The notes under the pieces: model-generated
The model's input: only the letters and a program-made list of their open reading frames with translations
What the model was told of the DNA's origin: nothing
Database searches by the model: none
Program-made: the position numbers and the translations under genes
Shown here: positions 10,742 to 20,380 of the stretch, one piece after another
How the letters are laid out: every line of letters starts with the position of its first letter
Position numbering within the stretch: position 1 is the first letter of the stretch
Origin: Ephemeroptericola cinctiostellae
GTDB lineage: Bacteria; Pseudomonadota; Gammaproteobacteria; Burkholderiales; Burkholderiaceae
DNA: 64,000 bases
Reading direction: 5' to 3'
Assembly: GCF_003339525.1 (NCBI RefSeq)
Contig: NZ_CP031124.1
Coordinates: forward strand, 1,984,001 to 2,048,000

Positions 10742-10800
10742 ATCCCATGTTTAAATTAAGAGGCTTTTCACGCAAGAATCACTCGACTAAAAGGCTATGC
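10742..10800 (-). other. Degenerate attC-like site after the coiled-coil gene
   Basis: Reading leftward, the site opens with GCATAGC, which matches at 6 of 7 bases the sequence expected to pair with the GTTATGC that starts this cassette. It ends with TTAATTTAAAC, aligned to TTAATTCGAAC in the good attC at 11358. The right-hand core GTT is missing (the sequence reads AACATGGG), so recombination here is probably no longer possible. Confidence 0.45.
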
Positions 10801-10807
10801 TTCTGCT

Positions 10808-11335
10808 TCACAGGGATTCGATTTCACTGGACGCGCTACCAACGAGAGCTAAAAACTTTGCTTCGACATCTGGTGCCCACCAGTCTTTTCGAGATGTAAG
10901 CTCGTTTAGCACTGGCAAAATGCTCGAGCTAAAGTAAACCTTCATTAACTGGATTGTAGAGGAGTACTCGGCATTCAGTTCAGTGCGCTTCACGTTGATT
11001 TCGGCGACTACCTTTGGTTCATCAGGTTTGATGCAGCCCTTTTCTCTATTGGTTTGGCAAGTGGCGTAGATTTGGGCGAGGTCCGCCTGAAGCACCAAAT
11101 AGTCATTGTACGTTCTCATCTGAGCTGCGGAGTTCGCCACGTTTGATAACTTCTCCAGCAGTTTCACTCGCTGTTCAAGAACAGCCTTCTTTTTCTCGTA
11201 AGCGATCTGGCTGTCCCACTGATTAAGCTGAAACATACCTGAAACTAATGAACCGCCAAGGGCACCGACAAACCCGAGAATGGCTACGAAGAGAGGAGCA
11301 AACCACTTTTTTTGTACTAACTGATTAAAGGTCAT
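10808..11335 (-). CDS. Membrane-anchored coiled-coil protein, function unknown
   Basis: A 175-residue protein. Residues ~12-34 form one hydrophobic segment (WFAPLFVAILGFVGALGGSL), followed by a charged helical stretch (~41-80) likely to be a coiled coil, then a soluble C-terminal part. No known domain is recognised. The gene starts about 30 bases after the cassette boundary GTTATGC and ends at a degenerate attC, so it occupies the position of a second gene cassette. Its placement between two HEPN-like genes suggests, but does not show, a shared role. Confidence 0.65.
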   Translation of the reverse strand: MTFNQLVQKKWFAPLFVAILGFVGALGGSLVSGMFQLNQWDSQIAYEKKKAVLEQRVKLLEKLSNVANSAAQMRTYNDYLVLQADLAQIYATCQTNREKGCIKPDEPKVVAEINVKRTELNAEYSSTIQLMKVYFSSSILPVLNELTSRKDWWAPDVEAKFLALVGSASSEIESL

Positions 11336-11357
11336 AGCTAATAGTTACCGTTCAGAG

Positions 11358-11414
11358 GCATAACGTTCGAATTAACGGGCACCGCCAGGCGTCCCGTTGA
11401 ATGAGGGATTAGAG
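11358..11414 (-). other. Integron attC recombination site
   Basis: Read on the minus strand the site runs from CTCTAAT (11408-11414) to GTTATGC (11358-11364). Between them are CATTCAACGGGACGCC and a near-complement ending CCCGTTAATTCGAAC, which fold into an imperfect hairpin. It closely follows the aadA-type attC layout. The left box CTCTAA is exactly complementary to TTAGAG at the start of the same cassette (11889), as required for an excised circular cassette. The stop codon of the HEPN gene lies inside the site. Confidence 0.85.
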
Positions 11415-11889
11415 CCTGCAGATTCAATAGAGAGATCGCTCTTCGGATTAACCACTACGCTAGCAAGCGCGCCAATCGCGTGGATGAGTTTTGTACGAAA
11501 TGTGTGCCGCTGAAATTTGACGCCTGAGAAGTCAGATAGAACGGCTTGAGACCATTGAGCTAATGAATCCTCTCCACCCGCAAATTGGAATTCATGCGCA
11601 AGACGATTTCGTATGCGATTGAGCGCATGCAAGTGTTCGATGGCTTTGGCCATGTTTGCAGGGCTTTGCGTTTGAAGGGAACTGAGCGTTTGCAGCTTTT
11701 TGTGGAATGAGAATTCGGTTAAGTTCTCATGTTTTTCTTTGGCGAGAAATTGTTGAGCGGCGTTGTCAATTGCTACCTCAAGAAGAAGATGCCCCTTCAA
11801 GAGAACAAGTTCGGGACTTTTGTGGTCGTCCAAGTGGGCACTTACAACCCACTGGAATATTTGCGGTAGTGACATGAGTTGGGCTCTAA
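11364..11889 (-). mobile_element. Complete integron gene cassette (HEPN-like gene plus attC), no integrase nearby
   Basis: The cassette runs from the boundary GTTAGAGC at 11890/11889 to the G|TTATGC cut at 11364. It is about 526 bases long and carries one gene starting 15 bases inside. This compact layout is typical of integron cassettes. No intI gene lies within the window, so the locus is an attC cluster lacking an integrase, or an insertion at a secondary site. Confidence 0.8.
11372..11875 (-). CDS. HEPN-like protein with RNxxxH motif, cassette-encoded
   Basis: A 167-residue all-helical protein. Residues 86-96 read NRIRNRLAHEF, giving R89-N90-x3-H94, which matches the R-x4-H motif of HEPN ribonucleases. 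An upstream helix (HLLLEVAIDNAAQQFL) fits the other half of the fold. HEPN proteins act as toxins, phage-defence effectors or RNA-processing enzymes; which applies here is unknown. The ATG lies 15 bases inside the cassette and the TAA is inside attC, so the last ~15 residues are encoded by the recombination site. A separate antitoxin gene is not obvious. Confidence 0.75.
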   Translation of the reverse strand: MSLPQIFQWVVSAHLDDHKSPELVLLKGHLLLEVAIDNAAQQFLAKEKHENLTEFSFHKKLQTLSSLQTQSPANMAKAIEHLHALNRIRNRLAHEFQFAGGEDSLAQWSQAVLSDFSGVKFQRHTFRTKLIHAIGALASVVVNPKSDLSIESAGSNPSFNGTPGGAR

Positions 11890-12299
11890 CGTAGTTTATG
11901 CGTCAAAAAACACTGATATTCTGTTTTCATTTCGCCGCATATCCTAGCAATTTAAAAATCGTATGTCCTTTATTTGATTGTGTTTTCATTACCCCCCCAA
12001 CCAAACAACAGGATATACGTCCTATTTCAATCACAAACACGGCGTCTGGCTTGCTGTGAAACCATCCATCTACCGTGAGTCCAAACATTAAATCACGCGA
12101 CGCGTCATTGCGGGCTTGACCCGCAATCTCTTAGTCATGGAGGTGCCGTGTCGAGCACGGCATGACGGAATGTCTGTGAGTTCACTATAAACAACCAGCG
12201 CGCCCCATATTTGTACGCAGATGATGTTGCTTTGGTTTTTATTTTAAACCGATTCGTTTGAAGCACCTGCGTTTAATTAAAAATGCATTGTGAATTTGA
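11890..12299. other. Gene-free flank of the cassette island, with a family B repeat
   Basis: This 410-base stretch has no credible gene. The bases next to the cassette boundary (AAACTACG before TTAGAGC) faintly resemble the end of an attI site, but the match is too short to call. No integrase remnant was recognised. A palindromic repeat lies at 12102-12168. Confidence 0.4.
12102..12168. repeat. Palindromic repeat (family B), copy 1
   Basis: Two hairpins lie in tandem: TTGCGGG-cttga-CCCGCAA at ~12108-12126 and GCCGTG-tcgag-CACGGC at ~12144-12161, followed by ATGACGGAA. A degenerate relative lies between lolC and lolD at 56521-56588. It resembles REP-type intergenic repeats of Proteobacteria. 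Confidence 0.75.
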
Positions 12300-13088
12300 T
12301 CAAACAACCTCACCGCCCAAATCGCGCACTTCCGATTTCAAGCGATCCCACGCCGCGTCCAACAATGCACAGGCTTCGCCGTTCGCTTTGACACCCAGTT
12401 CGATGTGGTATCGTTTCGCTTCGGTGCTGTCGGTGGCCTCTTGCGCTATTTTGGGCAAGCTGTAGGTTTGAACGCCATTAAAATCATGTTCAATGGCGAT
12501 CATCAATGGGGCGATTTGTGATTCTTGCAGGCCGTAGACGTGTGCCGAGAGGTGGGCGTGGCGTTCTTTGAAAAACTCATCGGCATACAAGGTGTCCAGT
12601 ACCCATTCCAGCATGGGGTGTGCCATAACGGGGAAACCGGGTACGAAATAATGGTGCTGGACATGAAAACCCGCCACATTGTTAAATGGGTTGGGGATGA
12701 TGCCCGCGCCTGCGGGGAAGTTGGCCATGTTCAAGCGTTGCAAGTGAATGACACTGTTTAAGTCGTCGCCGCGCTTCTCGCTTAAATCAATGATGAATTG
12801 TGCGGCTTCGGGGTGAAGTGCGAGTGGCACTTCGAGTGCGTTGGCTGCGGCTTGACGGGTGTGGTCGTCGGGTGTGGCGCCAATGCCGCCTGTCACGAAA
12901 ACGGGTGTGGATTCGGCGAAGCTGCGTTTCAGTCGCGCAATGATTTCGCTGGGCACGTCGGCCACATATTCAACCCATGCCAAGCGCAAACCACGCGCTT
13001 CCAACATTTCTCGAACCGCACCAAAATGGGCGTCGGTGTGCGAGCCGTTCAAAATTTCATCGCCAATGACCATTAAACCAAAACGCAT
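12300..13088 (-). CDS. CinA-like molybdopterin-binding (MoaB/Mog) domain protein
   Basis: A 262-residue protein with the MoaB/Mog fold found at the N-terminus of CinA. The start MRFGLMVIGDEILNG and the nucleotide-site loop GGIGATPDDHT (~residues 73-83) are typical. It lacks the C-terminal deamidase domain of full CinA, so it is the stand-alone form often annotated as competence/damage-inducible protein A. Its reaction is not established. AGGGGA lies before the ATG at 13088; an extension to 13130 has no support. The cassette island lies just downstream of its stop. Confidence 0.85.
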   Translation of the reverse strand: MRFGLMVIGDEILNGSHTDAHFGAVREMLEARGLRLAWVEYVADVPSEIIARLKRSFAESTPVFVTGGIGATPDDHTRQAAANALEVPLALHPEAAQFIIDLSEKRGDDLNSVIHLQRLNMANFPAGAGIIPNPFNNVAGFHVQHHYFVPGFPVMAHPMLEWVLDTLYADEFFKERHAHLSAHVYGLQESQIAPLMIAIEHDFNGVQTYSLPKIAQEATDSTEAKRYHIELGVKANGEACALLDAAWDRLKSEVRDLGGEVV

Positions 13089-13205
13089 GTTTTCCCCTGT
13101 GTATCGATTGAAATAATTTGATTGAAACAATTTGAATGTGAGTTGCCTTAACGGAGCTCTAAAAATTGATTTCAGAATAGGACAAGGTTGATTTAACGCC
13201 CGACT

Positions 13206-13318
13206 CCGTTATTCCCACGTGCTTTTAGCAGGCATCCAGTCAAACGCAAAGCGTTTATTTACCTTTTACAAGTGATTCAAGGTGATTTCGTGCCATTGGA
13301 TTCACGCTGTGTCGGTAC
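13206..13318. repeat. Palindromic repeat element (family A), decayed copy
   Basis: The left half (CCGTTATTCCCACGTG...ATCCAGTCAAACGCAAAGCGTTT) aligns with the intact copy at 9929, including the internal palindrome. Similarity extends about 15 bases upstream of the arm (TTAACGCCCGACTCCGT against TTAACCCCCAGCTCCGT). The right half has diverged so far that the long hairpin is lost. Confidence 0.65.
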
Positions 13319-13368
13319 GGATGCTTTGAGCAAGTGAGTGGCGTTTAAACCAATGAATAGAACCCTCT

Positions 13369-14202
13369 TCAATTATCTTTCAGCACAGATTGTAACAGCA
13401 GTTCATGCTGCACTGCACGATAATCGTGCAAAGCCTGCAAACAATAACAGCTGTAAGCCAAGCCACAAAACGTGAACAATGCGGTGAACGTCAACACCGA
13501 AAAAACAGCGGTCAATGGCAACAACACCACACCAATAATCGATCCCATCCAGACAAATGTCGGTAAAGCACCCATCAGCGTGATCACCAAGCCGAGCACA
13601 AACAAAGCACCGTTGCGTTCTTGTGTAATGACCGCGTATTCATGGGCATCCGCATGTTCCGCCAAGGCATCCAAGGCAAATACTTTTTGATTGTAACGCG
13701 CCATGACACCTGTTTGTATGACCGCGCCGAGCCCTGCCAATAAATAAGCGGGTGTGCTGATGATCCAAAAGAAAGCAAACCAAAACGTCCAAGCGGTTGT
13801 GTTTTTGATGCTGTGCCACGTGGTCAAACCACCTTTGACCTCAAGCGTTGGAAAAAAACGCTCTGCCACTGCACGGTTGATGTGCGACATGCCAAACACG
13901 CTGATCAACAGCATGGATGAGAGCACCACCATCAGAATCCACAGCAAGCCAATACCCAACCAAAAACCGCCTTGCATGGCCCAGTTCAATGCTTGAGCTG
14001 TCCAGCTGTCGCCCAAAGCCCAGCGGTTTTGAGTGGCGGTCAACCACGCAAAAAGGTCTTCGCCAAATCCCCACCACATCCCACCGCCAATGAGCGCCCA
14101 AACCAGCAGCGCCAACAATGCAGGCCGCCAGACCAAGCCCCACACGCGTGGCGTGAACATCATCAAGGCCGCACGACTGAGTGCTTGAATCACTTTATCC
14201 AT
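13369..14202 (-). CDS. EI24 domain inner-membrane protein (CysZ-like)
   Basis: A 277-residue membrane protein of the EI24/CysZ superfamily. The first 30 residues (SRAALMMFTPRVWGLVWRPA) and at least four further hydrophobic segments fit the family. E. coli CysZ is a sulfate channel, but many EI24 proteins in this group lie away from sulfur genes, and no cys gene is near, so the substrate is open. A strong GAGGAG precedes the ATG. It lies 70 bases downstream of hrpA on the same strand and is probably co-transcribed with it. Confidence 0.85.
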   Translation of the reverse strand: MDKVIQALSRAALMMFTPRVWGLVWRPALLALLVWALIGGGMWWGFGEDLFAWLTATQNRWALGDSWTAQALNWAMQGGFWLGIGLLWILMVVLSSMLLISVFGMSHINRAVAERFFPTLEVKGGLTTWHSIKNTTAWTFWFAFFWIISTPAYLLAGLGAVIQTGVMARYNQKVFALDALAEHADAHEYAVITQERNGALFVLGLVITLMGALPTFVWMGSIIGVVLLPLTAVFSVLTFTALFTFCGLAYSCYCLQALHDYRAVQHELLLQSVLKDN

Positions 14203-14272
14203 GTTTGTTCTCCTCTTTTCAGTTGATCACATTACCGTCACATCGGCATCACATCGGTGCATTGCAGCCCAT

Positions 14273-17200
14273 TTATCGCTGCAAACTGTCCCATACTTTG
14301 TGCAGTCGTTTGATGGACACGGGCATCGGCGTGCGCAATTCCTGTGCAAATAAACCAACGCGCAGCTCTTCGAGCAACCAACGAAAAGGCACCAAACCGT
14401 CGTCCATTTGACCGCCCCGCTCATTCACCGCGCGCTGCCAGTTTTGCACCAACGGCAACATGTCGCGCATCAATTGTGCATCGCGTGCGCTGTCATTTTT
14501 CAGTTTATCGACGCGCAAAGCAATGGCTTTGAAGTAACGCGGATAATGCACCAGCTGCGCATACGCGGTGTTCAGGACAAAGCGTTTGGGCGTGAGCCGT
14601 TCGATCTGAGCCGTCATGTCATTGTATGCGTTCAGTTGTGTTTTCACTGAGACCAGTTTTTTTTGTGCGGCTTGCCATTCGGTCAAAATCAACAGCACCA
14701 ACTTCGCTATTTCTTGCACAATCAGACCCAAACGGTTTTTTGCTTGTGCCAGCATGTTTTCAAAAGCCAGCGTGTCACGTGGCCACTGGCTCACGTCATC
14801 CAAGCCGCATGCCCGTTGCAGTGCCAACGAAACAATGTCGGTTTTCAATGCTTCCAACGTGTCGCTGGTCAACCCCGCGTAGAGCATGCCCATATTCGCG
14901 GCATCGGGAATGTTTTTATCCAAATGCTTTAAACTTTCTTTAAAATGCAGACGCGCCAAACGCAGTAAGCCTTGCAAATGCACGGCTTGCGCAAGGTGTT
15001 CCTCATCCCACACCGACATTTCACAGTGCGTTTCACAGTCTTGTAACGCAGGATAACCAAAAATTTTCGCATTATTTTTTTGCAATTCCATCAACTCGGG
15101 CAACACCCCAAAATCCCACGTCATGATCTTTCGCCCCGCTTCGCCCGCGATGGTTTTATGAGCGGTTTGGCTGGTGTTGAGCTTTTTGGACGGTGTTGCG
15201 GTGTTGCTGCTGTCGCTTTGCGCCTGCACCACATCTTGAAATGATTCACGCGCTTGACCACCAAAATGCGTGCGCAATAAACTCAGGTCGCGCGTCATTT
15301 CAAGTTGACGACCGTATTCATCGACCAGTTTAAAATTCATCGATGCGTGAGTGGATAAGGTTTCCAATTTAAAATCGGTGGTTTTCAGCTGTTGTCCCGT
15401 GCGCAAACGAACATGGATGATCAATGCATCCAGCAAAGCTTGCTCGCCCATGCGTTGTTCTTCCACTGCCCAAGCCACAAAATCCTGTACATAATCAGGC
15501 AATGGCACGCAATGGCGACGAATTTTCTGTGGCAATGATTTGAGTAAAGCCTGCACTTTGTCTTTAATCATGCCAATCACCAACCATTCACATTGCACCG
15601 CTGACACTTGATTGAGCACGGTAATCGGTACGGTCAAGGTCACGCCGTCGCGCGGGCTGTTGGGTTCAAAATGATAGGTTAAACTGCACGTCAAACCGCC
15701 GACTTCCATCGTTTTTGGAAACACATCGGTGGTCACCCCAGACGCCTCGTGACGCATGAGTTCGTCTTTGGACAAATATAAAATCTTCGGATCGGTTTTC
15801 ACCACATCGTCGTGCCATTTTTGCAAAGCACGCACATCCATGATCTCAGGCGGAATCACGCTGTCATAAAATGCGACAATCAACTCATCGTCCACCAACA
15901 CATCTTGGCGGCGTGATTTGTGCTCAAGGTTTTCGATGTGGGCGATCAATTGCTTGTTGTGTGTGAGGAATGGGAAACGGCCTTCAAATTCATGCTGTGC
16001 CAACCCATCACGGATGAACACATCGCGCGTCTCCTGCGGATTGATGCGTGCATAGCTCACGGGACGCTGGTTATAAATCACCAAGCCGTACAATGTGGCG
16101 CGTTCATCCGCCTGCACTTGTCCAGATTTTTTACGCCAACGCGGTTCGCTGTAGGTTTTTTTGAGCAAATGAGCGCCCACGCGCTCCAGCCATTTCGGCT
16201 CAATTTTTGCCAATATTCGTGCAAACAAACGTGTGGTTTCAATCAATTCCGCTGCCATCACCCATTGGCCTGTTTTTTTCTTCAGGCTCGAACCCGGCCA
16301 CAAATAGAACTGAATCCCGCGTGCACCTTGATAATATTGCCCACGCTGACCCACTTTGGCATTCTGCCCTGCGGCGGGTTTATTCGCGTCATTGCTCAGT
16401 TCAGATTTGAAACCGACATTGCCCAGCAAGCCCGCAAGCAAGGCGCAATGCAATTGTTCAAAGGTCGGCTCGGTTTCATTCATGCGCCAACCCTGCTCTT
16501 TCACCATCGTTGAAAGCTGCGTGTGCACATCGCGCCATTCGCGCAAGCGCAACTGCGATAGGAAATTTGAACGACAATTTTCTTGAAGTAACTTATTGGA
16601 TTTTTTGTGCTTGATGGCGTCGTCAAACCAGTTCCAAATTTTCAAATACGTCAAAAATTCCGATGATGCATCGTTAAATTTTGCATGCGCAGAATCCGCC
16701 TGCGCCCGCAACTCCGCTGGTCGATCGCGCACATCTTGCACAGACAACGCACTCGCAATGATCAACACTTCGCGCAATGCGCCTTCGTCGCGTGCCGCCA
16801 AAATCATTCGCGCCACGCGGGGATCAATCGGCAATTTCGCCAACTCACGGCCTGTTTTGGTCAGTTGGTAATCATCGGTCAATGCGCCCAACTCTTGCAG
16901 CAAATGATAACCATCGACAATCGCACGATTGAGCGGTGCTTGCACAAATGGAAACTCTTCGATTTGCTTCAAACCGAGCGCTTTCATGCGCAAAATCACA
17001 CTCGCCAACGACGAACGCATGATTTCAGGGTCGGTAAAATCAGGTCGAGCAATAAAATCGGCTTCTTCATACAAACGAATGCAAATGCCCGCCGCCACCC
17101 GACCGCAACGCCCCGAACGTTGGTTGGCAGCTGACTTCGCAATTGACTCCACTTGCAATTGCTCTACTTTTTGACGGTATGAATAGCGTTTCACCCGCGC

Positions 17201-18235
17201 CAAACCACTGTCAATCACATAACGAATGCCCGGAACGGTCAACGATGTCTCCGCCACATTGGTCGCCAACACAATGCGCCGCGCATTCGATGGTTTGAAA
17301 ATACGCTCCTGCTCTTGCGCAGTCAATCGCGCAAACAAGGGCAAAATCTCAACATGCGGCGGATGGTGCTTGCGCAAACTTTCGGCCGCCTCACGAATTT
17401 CGCGCTCACCAGGCAAAAACACCAACACATCACCCGAACCTTCGCGTGCCAGCTCATCCACCGCATCGACGATGCCATCGTACAGGTCACGCTCTTTGTC
17501 ATTTTCGTTGCGCTGAATGGGGCGGTAACGCACCTCGACAGGATACGTTCGACCGCTCACATTCATGATCGGCGCATTGCCTTTTTCATTGGCAAAATGC
17601 GTGGCAAATCGCTCTGCATCAATCGTCGCCGAAGTGATGATGATTTTTAAATCTGTGCGTTTGGGTAAAATTTCTTTCAAATAGCCGAGCAAAAAATCAA
17701 TGTTCAAGCTGCGCTCGTGCGCTTCATCGATGATGATGGTGTCGTATTGCTTAAGCAATGGATCGCGCTGGGTTTCGGCAAGCAAAATGCCATCGGTCAT
17801 TAACTTGACCGATGCACCCTCATGCAAGCGATCCTGAAAACGGATTTTATACCCGACCACCTCGCCCAACGATGTACCCAACTCTTCTGCAATTCGTTTG
17901 GCCGTGCTGGTCGCCGCCAAACGGCGGGGCTGCGTATGACCAATCAACCCTCGACCGCCCGCACCGATGCCGCGCCCCAAAGCGAGGCACATTTTCGGTA
18001 ATTGCGTGGTTTTACCCGACCCCGTTTCACCGCAAATAATCACCACTTGATTGTGCTCAATCAATGCACTGATGGCCTCACGCTCAGCGCTGACGGGTAA
18101 ATTATCTGGAAAAACAATGTGCTGTTTAAATGCTTCCGCTTGTGCGGGCGTAACAGCAGGCACAACAGCCTTAGGGGCATGTGGCGCATTTGGTTTGCGG
18201 TGATGGTTACTGTTTTTGTGTTGTACTGGGTTCAT
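14273..18235 (-). CDS. hrpA: ATP-dependent RNA helicase HrpA (DEAH box)
   Basis: A 1320-residue DEAH-box helicase, the length expected for HrpA, which in E. coli acts in mRNA processing and rescue of stalled ribosomes. Walker A is GETGSGKT at residues 69-76. DEAH follows in IIIDEAHERSLN near residue 165, then the SAT motif (ITSATIDAERF) and the arginine-finger region QRSGRCGRVAAG near 370. The helicase-associated, OB-fold and long HrpA-specific C-terminal (DUF3418) regions follow. The N-terminal ~25 residues are basic and low-complexity. It is preceded by the terminator of pbpG. Confidence 0.97.
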   Translation of the reverse strand: MNPVQHKNSNHHRKPNAPHAPKAVVPAVTPAQAEAFKQHIVFPDNLPVSAEREAISALIEHNQVVIICGETGSGKTTQLPKMCLALGRGIGAGGRGLIGHTQPRRLAATSTAKRIAEELGTSLGEVVGYKIRFQDRLHEGASVKLMTDGILLAETQRDPLLKQYDTIIIDEAHERSLNIDFLLGYLKEILPKRTDLKIIITSATIDAERFATHFANEKGNAPIMNVSGRTYPVEVRYRPIQRNENDKERDLYDGIVDAVDELAREGSGDVLVFLPGEREIREAAESLRKHHPPHVEILPLFARLTAQEQERIFKPSNARRIVLATNVAETSLTVPGIRYVIDSGLARVKRYSYRQKVEQLQVESIAKSAANQRSGRCGRVAAGICIRLYEEADFIARPDFTDPEIMRSSLASVILRMKALGLKQIEEFPFVQAPLNRAIVDGYHLLQELGALTDDYQLTKTGRELAKLPIDPRVARMILAARDEGALREVLIIASALSVQDVRDRPAELRAQADSAHAKFNDASSEFLTYLKIWNWFDDAIKHKKSNKLLQENCRSNFLSQLRLREWRDVHTQLSTMVKEQGWRMNETEPTFEQLHCALLAGLLGNVGFKSELSNDANKPAAGQNAKVGQRGQYYQGARGIQFYLWPGSSLKKKTGQWVMAAELIETTRLFARILAKIEPKWLERVGAHLLKKTYSEPRWRKKSGQVQADERATLYGLVIYNQRPVSYARINPQETRDVFIRDGLAQHEFEGRFPFLTHNKQLIAHIENLEHKSRRQDVLVDDELIVAFYDSVIPPEIMDVRALQKWHDDVVKTDPKILYLSKDELMRHEASGVTTDVFPKTMEVGGLTCSLTYHFEPNSPRDGVTLTVPITVLNQVSAVQCEWLVIGMIKDKVQALLKSLPQKIRRHCVPLPDYVQDFVAWAVEEQRMGEQALLDALIIHVRLRTGQQLKTTDFKLETLSTHASMNFKLVDEYGRQLEMTRDLSLLRTHFGGQARESFQDVVQAQSDSSNTATPSKKLNTSQTAHKTIAGEAGRKIMTWDFGVLPELMELQKNNAKIFGYPALQDCETHCEMSVWDEEHLAQAVHLQGLLRLARLHFKESLKHLDKNIPDAANMGMLYAGLTSDTLEALKTDIVSLALQRACGLDDVSQWPRDTLAFENMLAQAKNRLGLIVQEIAKLVLLILTEWQAAQKKLVSVKTQLNAYNDMTAQIERLTPKRFVLNTAYAQLVHYPRYFKAIALRVDKLKNDSARDAQLMRDMLPLVQNWQRAVNERGGQMDDGLVPFRWLLEELRVGLFAQELRTPMPVSIKRLHKVWDSLQR

Positions 18236-18251
18236 TGTCTAAATCAAAAAT

Positions 18252-18280
18252 TAAAAGCCTTCGTCAGACGAAGGCTTTTA
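18252..18280 (-). terminator. Terminator of pbpG
   Basis: An almost gapless palindrome (taaaagccttcgtc / gacgaaggctttta). On the minus strand it is followed by TTTTAATTTTT. It lies between the pbpG stop and the hrpA start. Confidence 0.85.
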
Positions 18281-18310
18281 TAGGCACTGCGAATGCAGTC
18301 ACTTAAAAAA

Positions 18311-19441
18311 TTATAACGAAGGCCATGCATTTGCAGCGTCCACTTTCGACACTGTGGGTGCTGAGCCACTTTCGAGCCAGTTTTTAATGCGCACCGCATC
18401 AGTGACACGAGAGTCGGCTGAACGGGAATCAAGCAACACAATGATTTTTGGTGAACCATTGATGAAAGCTTGAATCACCACACATTTGCCTGCAGCACTC
18501 AAAGTACCTGTTTTTTGCATGCCAATGTTCCAGCCCATGCCGCGAGAGATCAATCGGTTGCTGTTGTGATACACCAGCTCACGGCCATACGGCGTGTACA
18601 CCGTCGCGCTGTCAGTGGTTGACAATTGGCGAATGACTTTATATTGAGAAGCGGCATTGACCATTTTCGCCAAATCCATGGCTGAAGCTTGATTCGAAGG
18701 CGACAAACCGCTAGGGTCAACAAAATTTGCACCATTCATGCCGAGCATACGTGCTTTGGCGTTCATGGCCTGAGTGAAAGCATACAAACCACCTGGGTAC
18801 GTCCGACCCAAAGCGTAAGCCGCACGATTCTCAGACGACATCAAGGCCAGCAACATCACATCGCGGCGTGGCAAAGTGGTGCCAGCCGACAAACGAGAGT
18901 TTCGGTAATGATCCGCATCTTCTTCATTGATGGTAATGGGCTCATCCATGTCAAGGCGCGCATCCAATGTCACCATCGCTGTCATCAATTTTGTGATCGA
19001 AGCAATGGGAAGCTGTGTACGGGAGTTTTTCTCATACAAAGTGCTCCAGCTGTTTTGATCCACCACAAGCGCCACACTGGCACGTAAGTCAAGCGGATCA
19101 TACGACTGATCCAAACCAAACTGACGACCATACGATACATTGCGAACGCTGTACGTTGGTGCTGCAGGCGCGATGCGTGCCACGTGAAAAACGGGCTTAG
19201 CCACTGCTTTAGCGACAGGAGCACGTTTAACGGGTGTGAATTTAAGCAAATTCGTTAATTTAGTTTCTGATGACTTGGCAGCAACGGCTTTTTTATTTGA
19301 TTTTGAATCTTCTTTGGCCGTTGTTTTCGTCGCGGTTTTTTTCTCAGCAACCTCAGATTTTGCCGCATTCTTTGCAGCAACAGGCAAAGACACAAACAAA
19401 GCCAGTGCAGATGCCATTGCTAATTTAAATGTGTGTTTCAT
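18311..19441 (-). CDS. pbpG: D-alanyl-D-alanine endopeptidase (PBP7/8, peptidase S11)
   Basis: Periplasmic serine peptidase that cuts D-Ala-mDAP cross-links in peptidoglycan. A signal peptide ends near residue 23 (SLPVAA). Residues ~24-95 are an unusual Lys/Ala/Thr-rich linker. The S11 triad is complete: S148-I-T-K151, S203-E-N205 and K310-T-G312. The catalytic domain ends near residue 365 without the C-terminal membrane anchor of PBP5, which favours the PBP7/8 (PbpG) type. GGAG precedes the ATG. It is monocistronic with its own terminator. Confidence 0.9.
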   Translation of the reverse strand: MKHTFKLAMASALALFVSLPVAAKNAAKSEVAEKKTATKTTAKEDSKSNKKAVAAKSSETKLTNLLKFTPVKRAPVAKAVAKPVFHVARIAPAAPTYSVRNVSYGRQFGLDQSYDPLDLRASVALVVDQNSWSTLYEKNSRTQLPIASITKLMTAMVTLDARLDMDEPITINEEDADHYRNSRLSAGTTLPRRDVMLLALMSSENRAAYALGRTYPGGLYAFTQAMNAKARMLGMNGANFVDPSGLSPSNQASAMDLAKMVNAASQYKVIRQLSTTDSATVYTPYGRELVYHNSNRLISRGMGWNIGMQKTGTLSAAGKCVVIQAFINGSPKIIVLLDSRSADSRVTDAVRIKNWLESGSAPTVSKVDAANAWPSL

Positions 19442-19708
19442 TGGAACTCCATTTTTTAGTTGCGCTTCTTTTGTGCGCTTGGGGAAAAATAAGTTTTAAA
19501 TTTCAACTTATTTTCATATATTGAAAATCATTCTACGGATAAAGTCATTAAAAATCAAATGCTTTAAGCAGTTTTATAAAGCAAAAACTACGTTTGTTGG
19601 AAATTTAACTTCAATCAGGGCAAAAACAGCTTATTCAGGTAAAAAACGCAAGCTTTTCATAACGTCAGCACGTGATTTTCGTTGACACGCTCACTTACAC
19701 AGCATTTT

Positions 19709-20251
19709 TTATCTTTCCCTAGCATCAAGGGCAATGTACTTTACCTCGACAATCTCCAACACTTCAATGCCTGATGGCGTATGCAAACGAACATCATCAC
19801 CCACGCGTGCTTTCAGCATCGCACGCGCAATCGGGCTGCTCCAGCTCACATAACCACGAGACGAATCAATTTCATCTTTGCCAACAATTGAAATGCACTC
19901 TTCAGTCTGAGACGCTTCTCGCCAAAAAACAACAGTGGCACCAAAAAACACTTGATCCATGTGTTGTTGCGCCACAGGATCAATCACTTGGGCATTTTCA
20001 AGCGCTTTGGTCAAATAACCCACACGCCGATCAATTTCCCTCAAACGGCGTTTACCATACAAGTAATCACCATTTTCGGAACGATCACCATTTTTAGCAG
20101 CCCACGACACCACTTGAACCACTTCTGGGCGCTCAGTATCCAACAAATGCAGCAACTCTGCCTTTAAACGCGCATAGCCTGCTGGCGTCATGTAGTTTTT
20201 TACAGGCGCGGGAATGGGCGCCCCACTTTCAATCACTTTGCCACTGACCAT
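19709..20251 (-). CDS. greB: Transcription elongation factor GreB
   Basis: A factor that enters the RNA polymerase secondary channel and triggers cleavage of backtracked RNA. Residues ~20-95 form the N-terminal coiled coil (YMTPAGYARLKAEL, with the acidic DRSENGDYLYGKRRLREIDRR tip typical of GreB). The C-terminal FKBP-like domain follows (ISIVGKDEID...ISWSSPIARAML-like). The ~19-residue N-terminal extension is common in betaproteobacterial GreB. The divergent neighbour is rpmE2. Confidence 0.93.
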   Translation of the reverse strand: MVSGKVIESGAPIPAPVKNYMTPAGYARLKAELLHLLDTERPEVVQVVSWAAKNGDRSENGDYLYGKRRLREIDRRVGYLTKALENAQVIDPVAQQHMDQVFFGATVVFWREASQTEECISIVGKDEIDSSRGYVSWSSPIARAMLKARVGDDVRLHTPSGIEVLEIVEVKYIALDARER

Positions 20252-20321
20252 GCCTTAATCCCTTGCAACTTAATCATTTTTTAGCACAATCTATAATTAT
20301 ACGACAAATAATGGAAACACT

Positions 20322-20349
20322 TTGGACTTGAGCCACCAACACATAAAAT
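20322..20349 (+). promoter_or_regulatory. Candidate sigma-70 promoter for rpmE2
   Basis: TTGGAC (20322-20327) and TAAAAT (20344-20349) are separated by 16 bases. The site lies about 120 bases upstream of the rpmE2 start, which leaves room for the structured leader. Confidence 0.4.
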
Positions 20350-20380
20350 CCTTGTGTTTCTTTATCATTTGTGTGAGAAT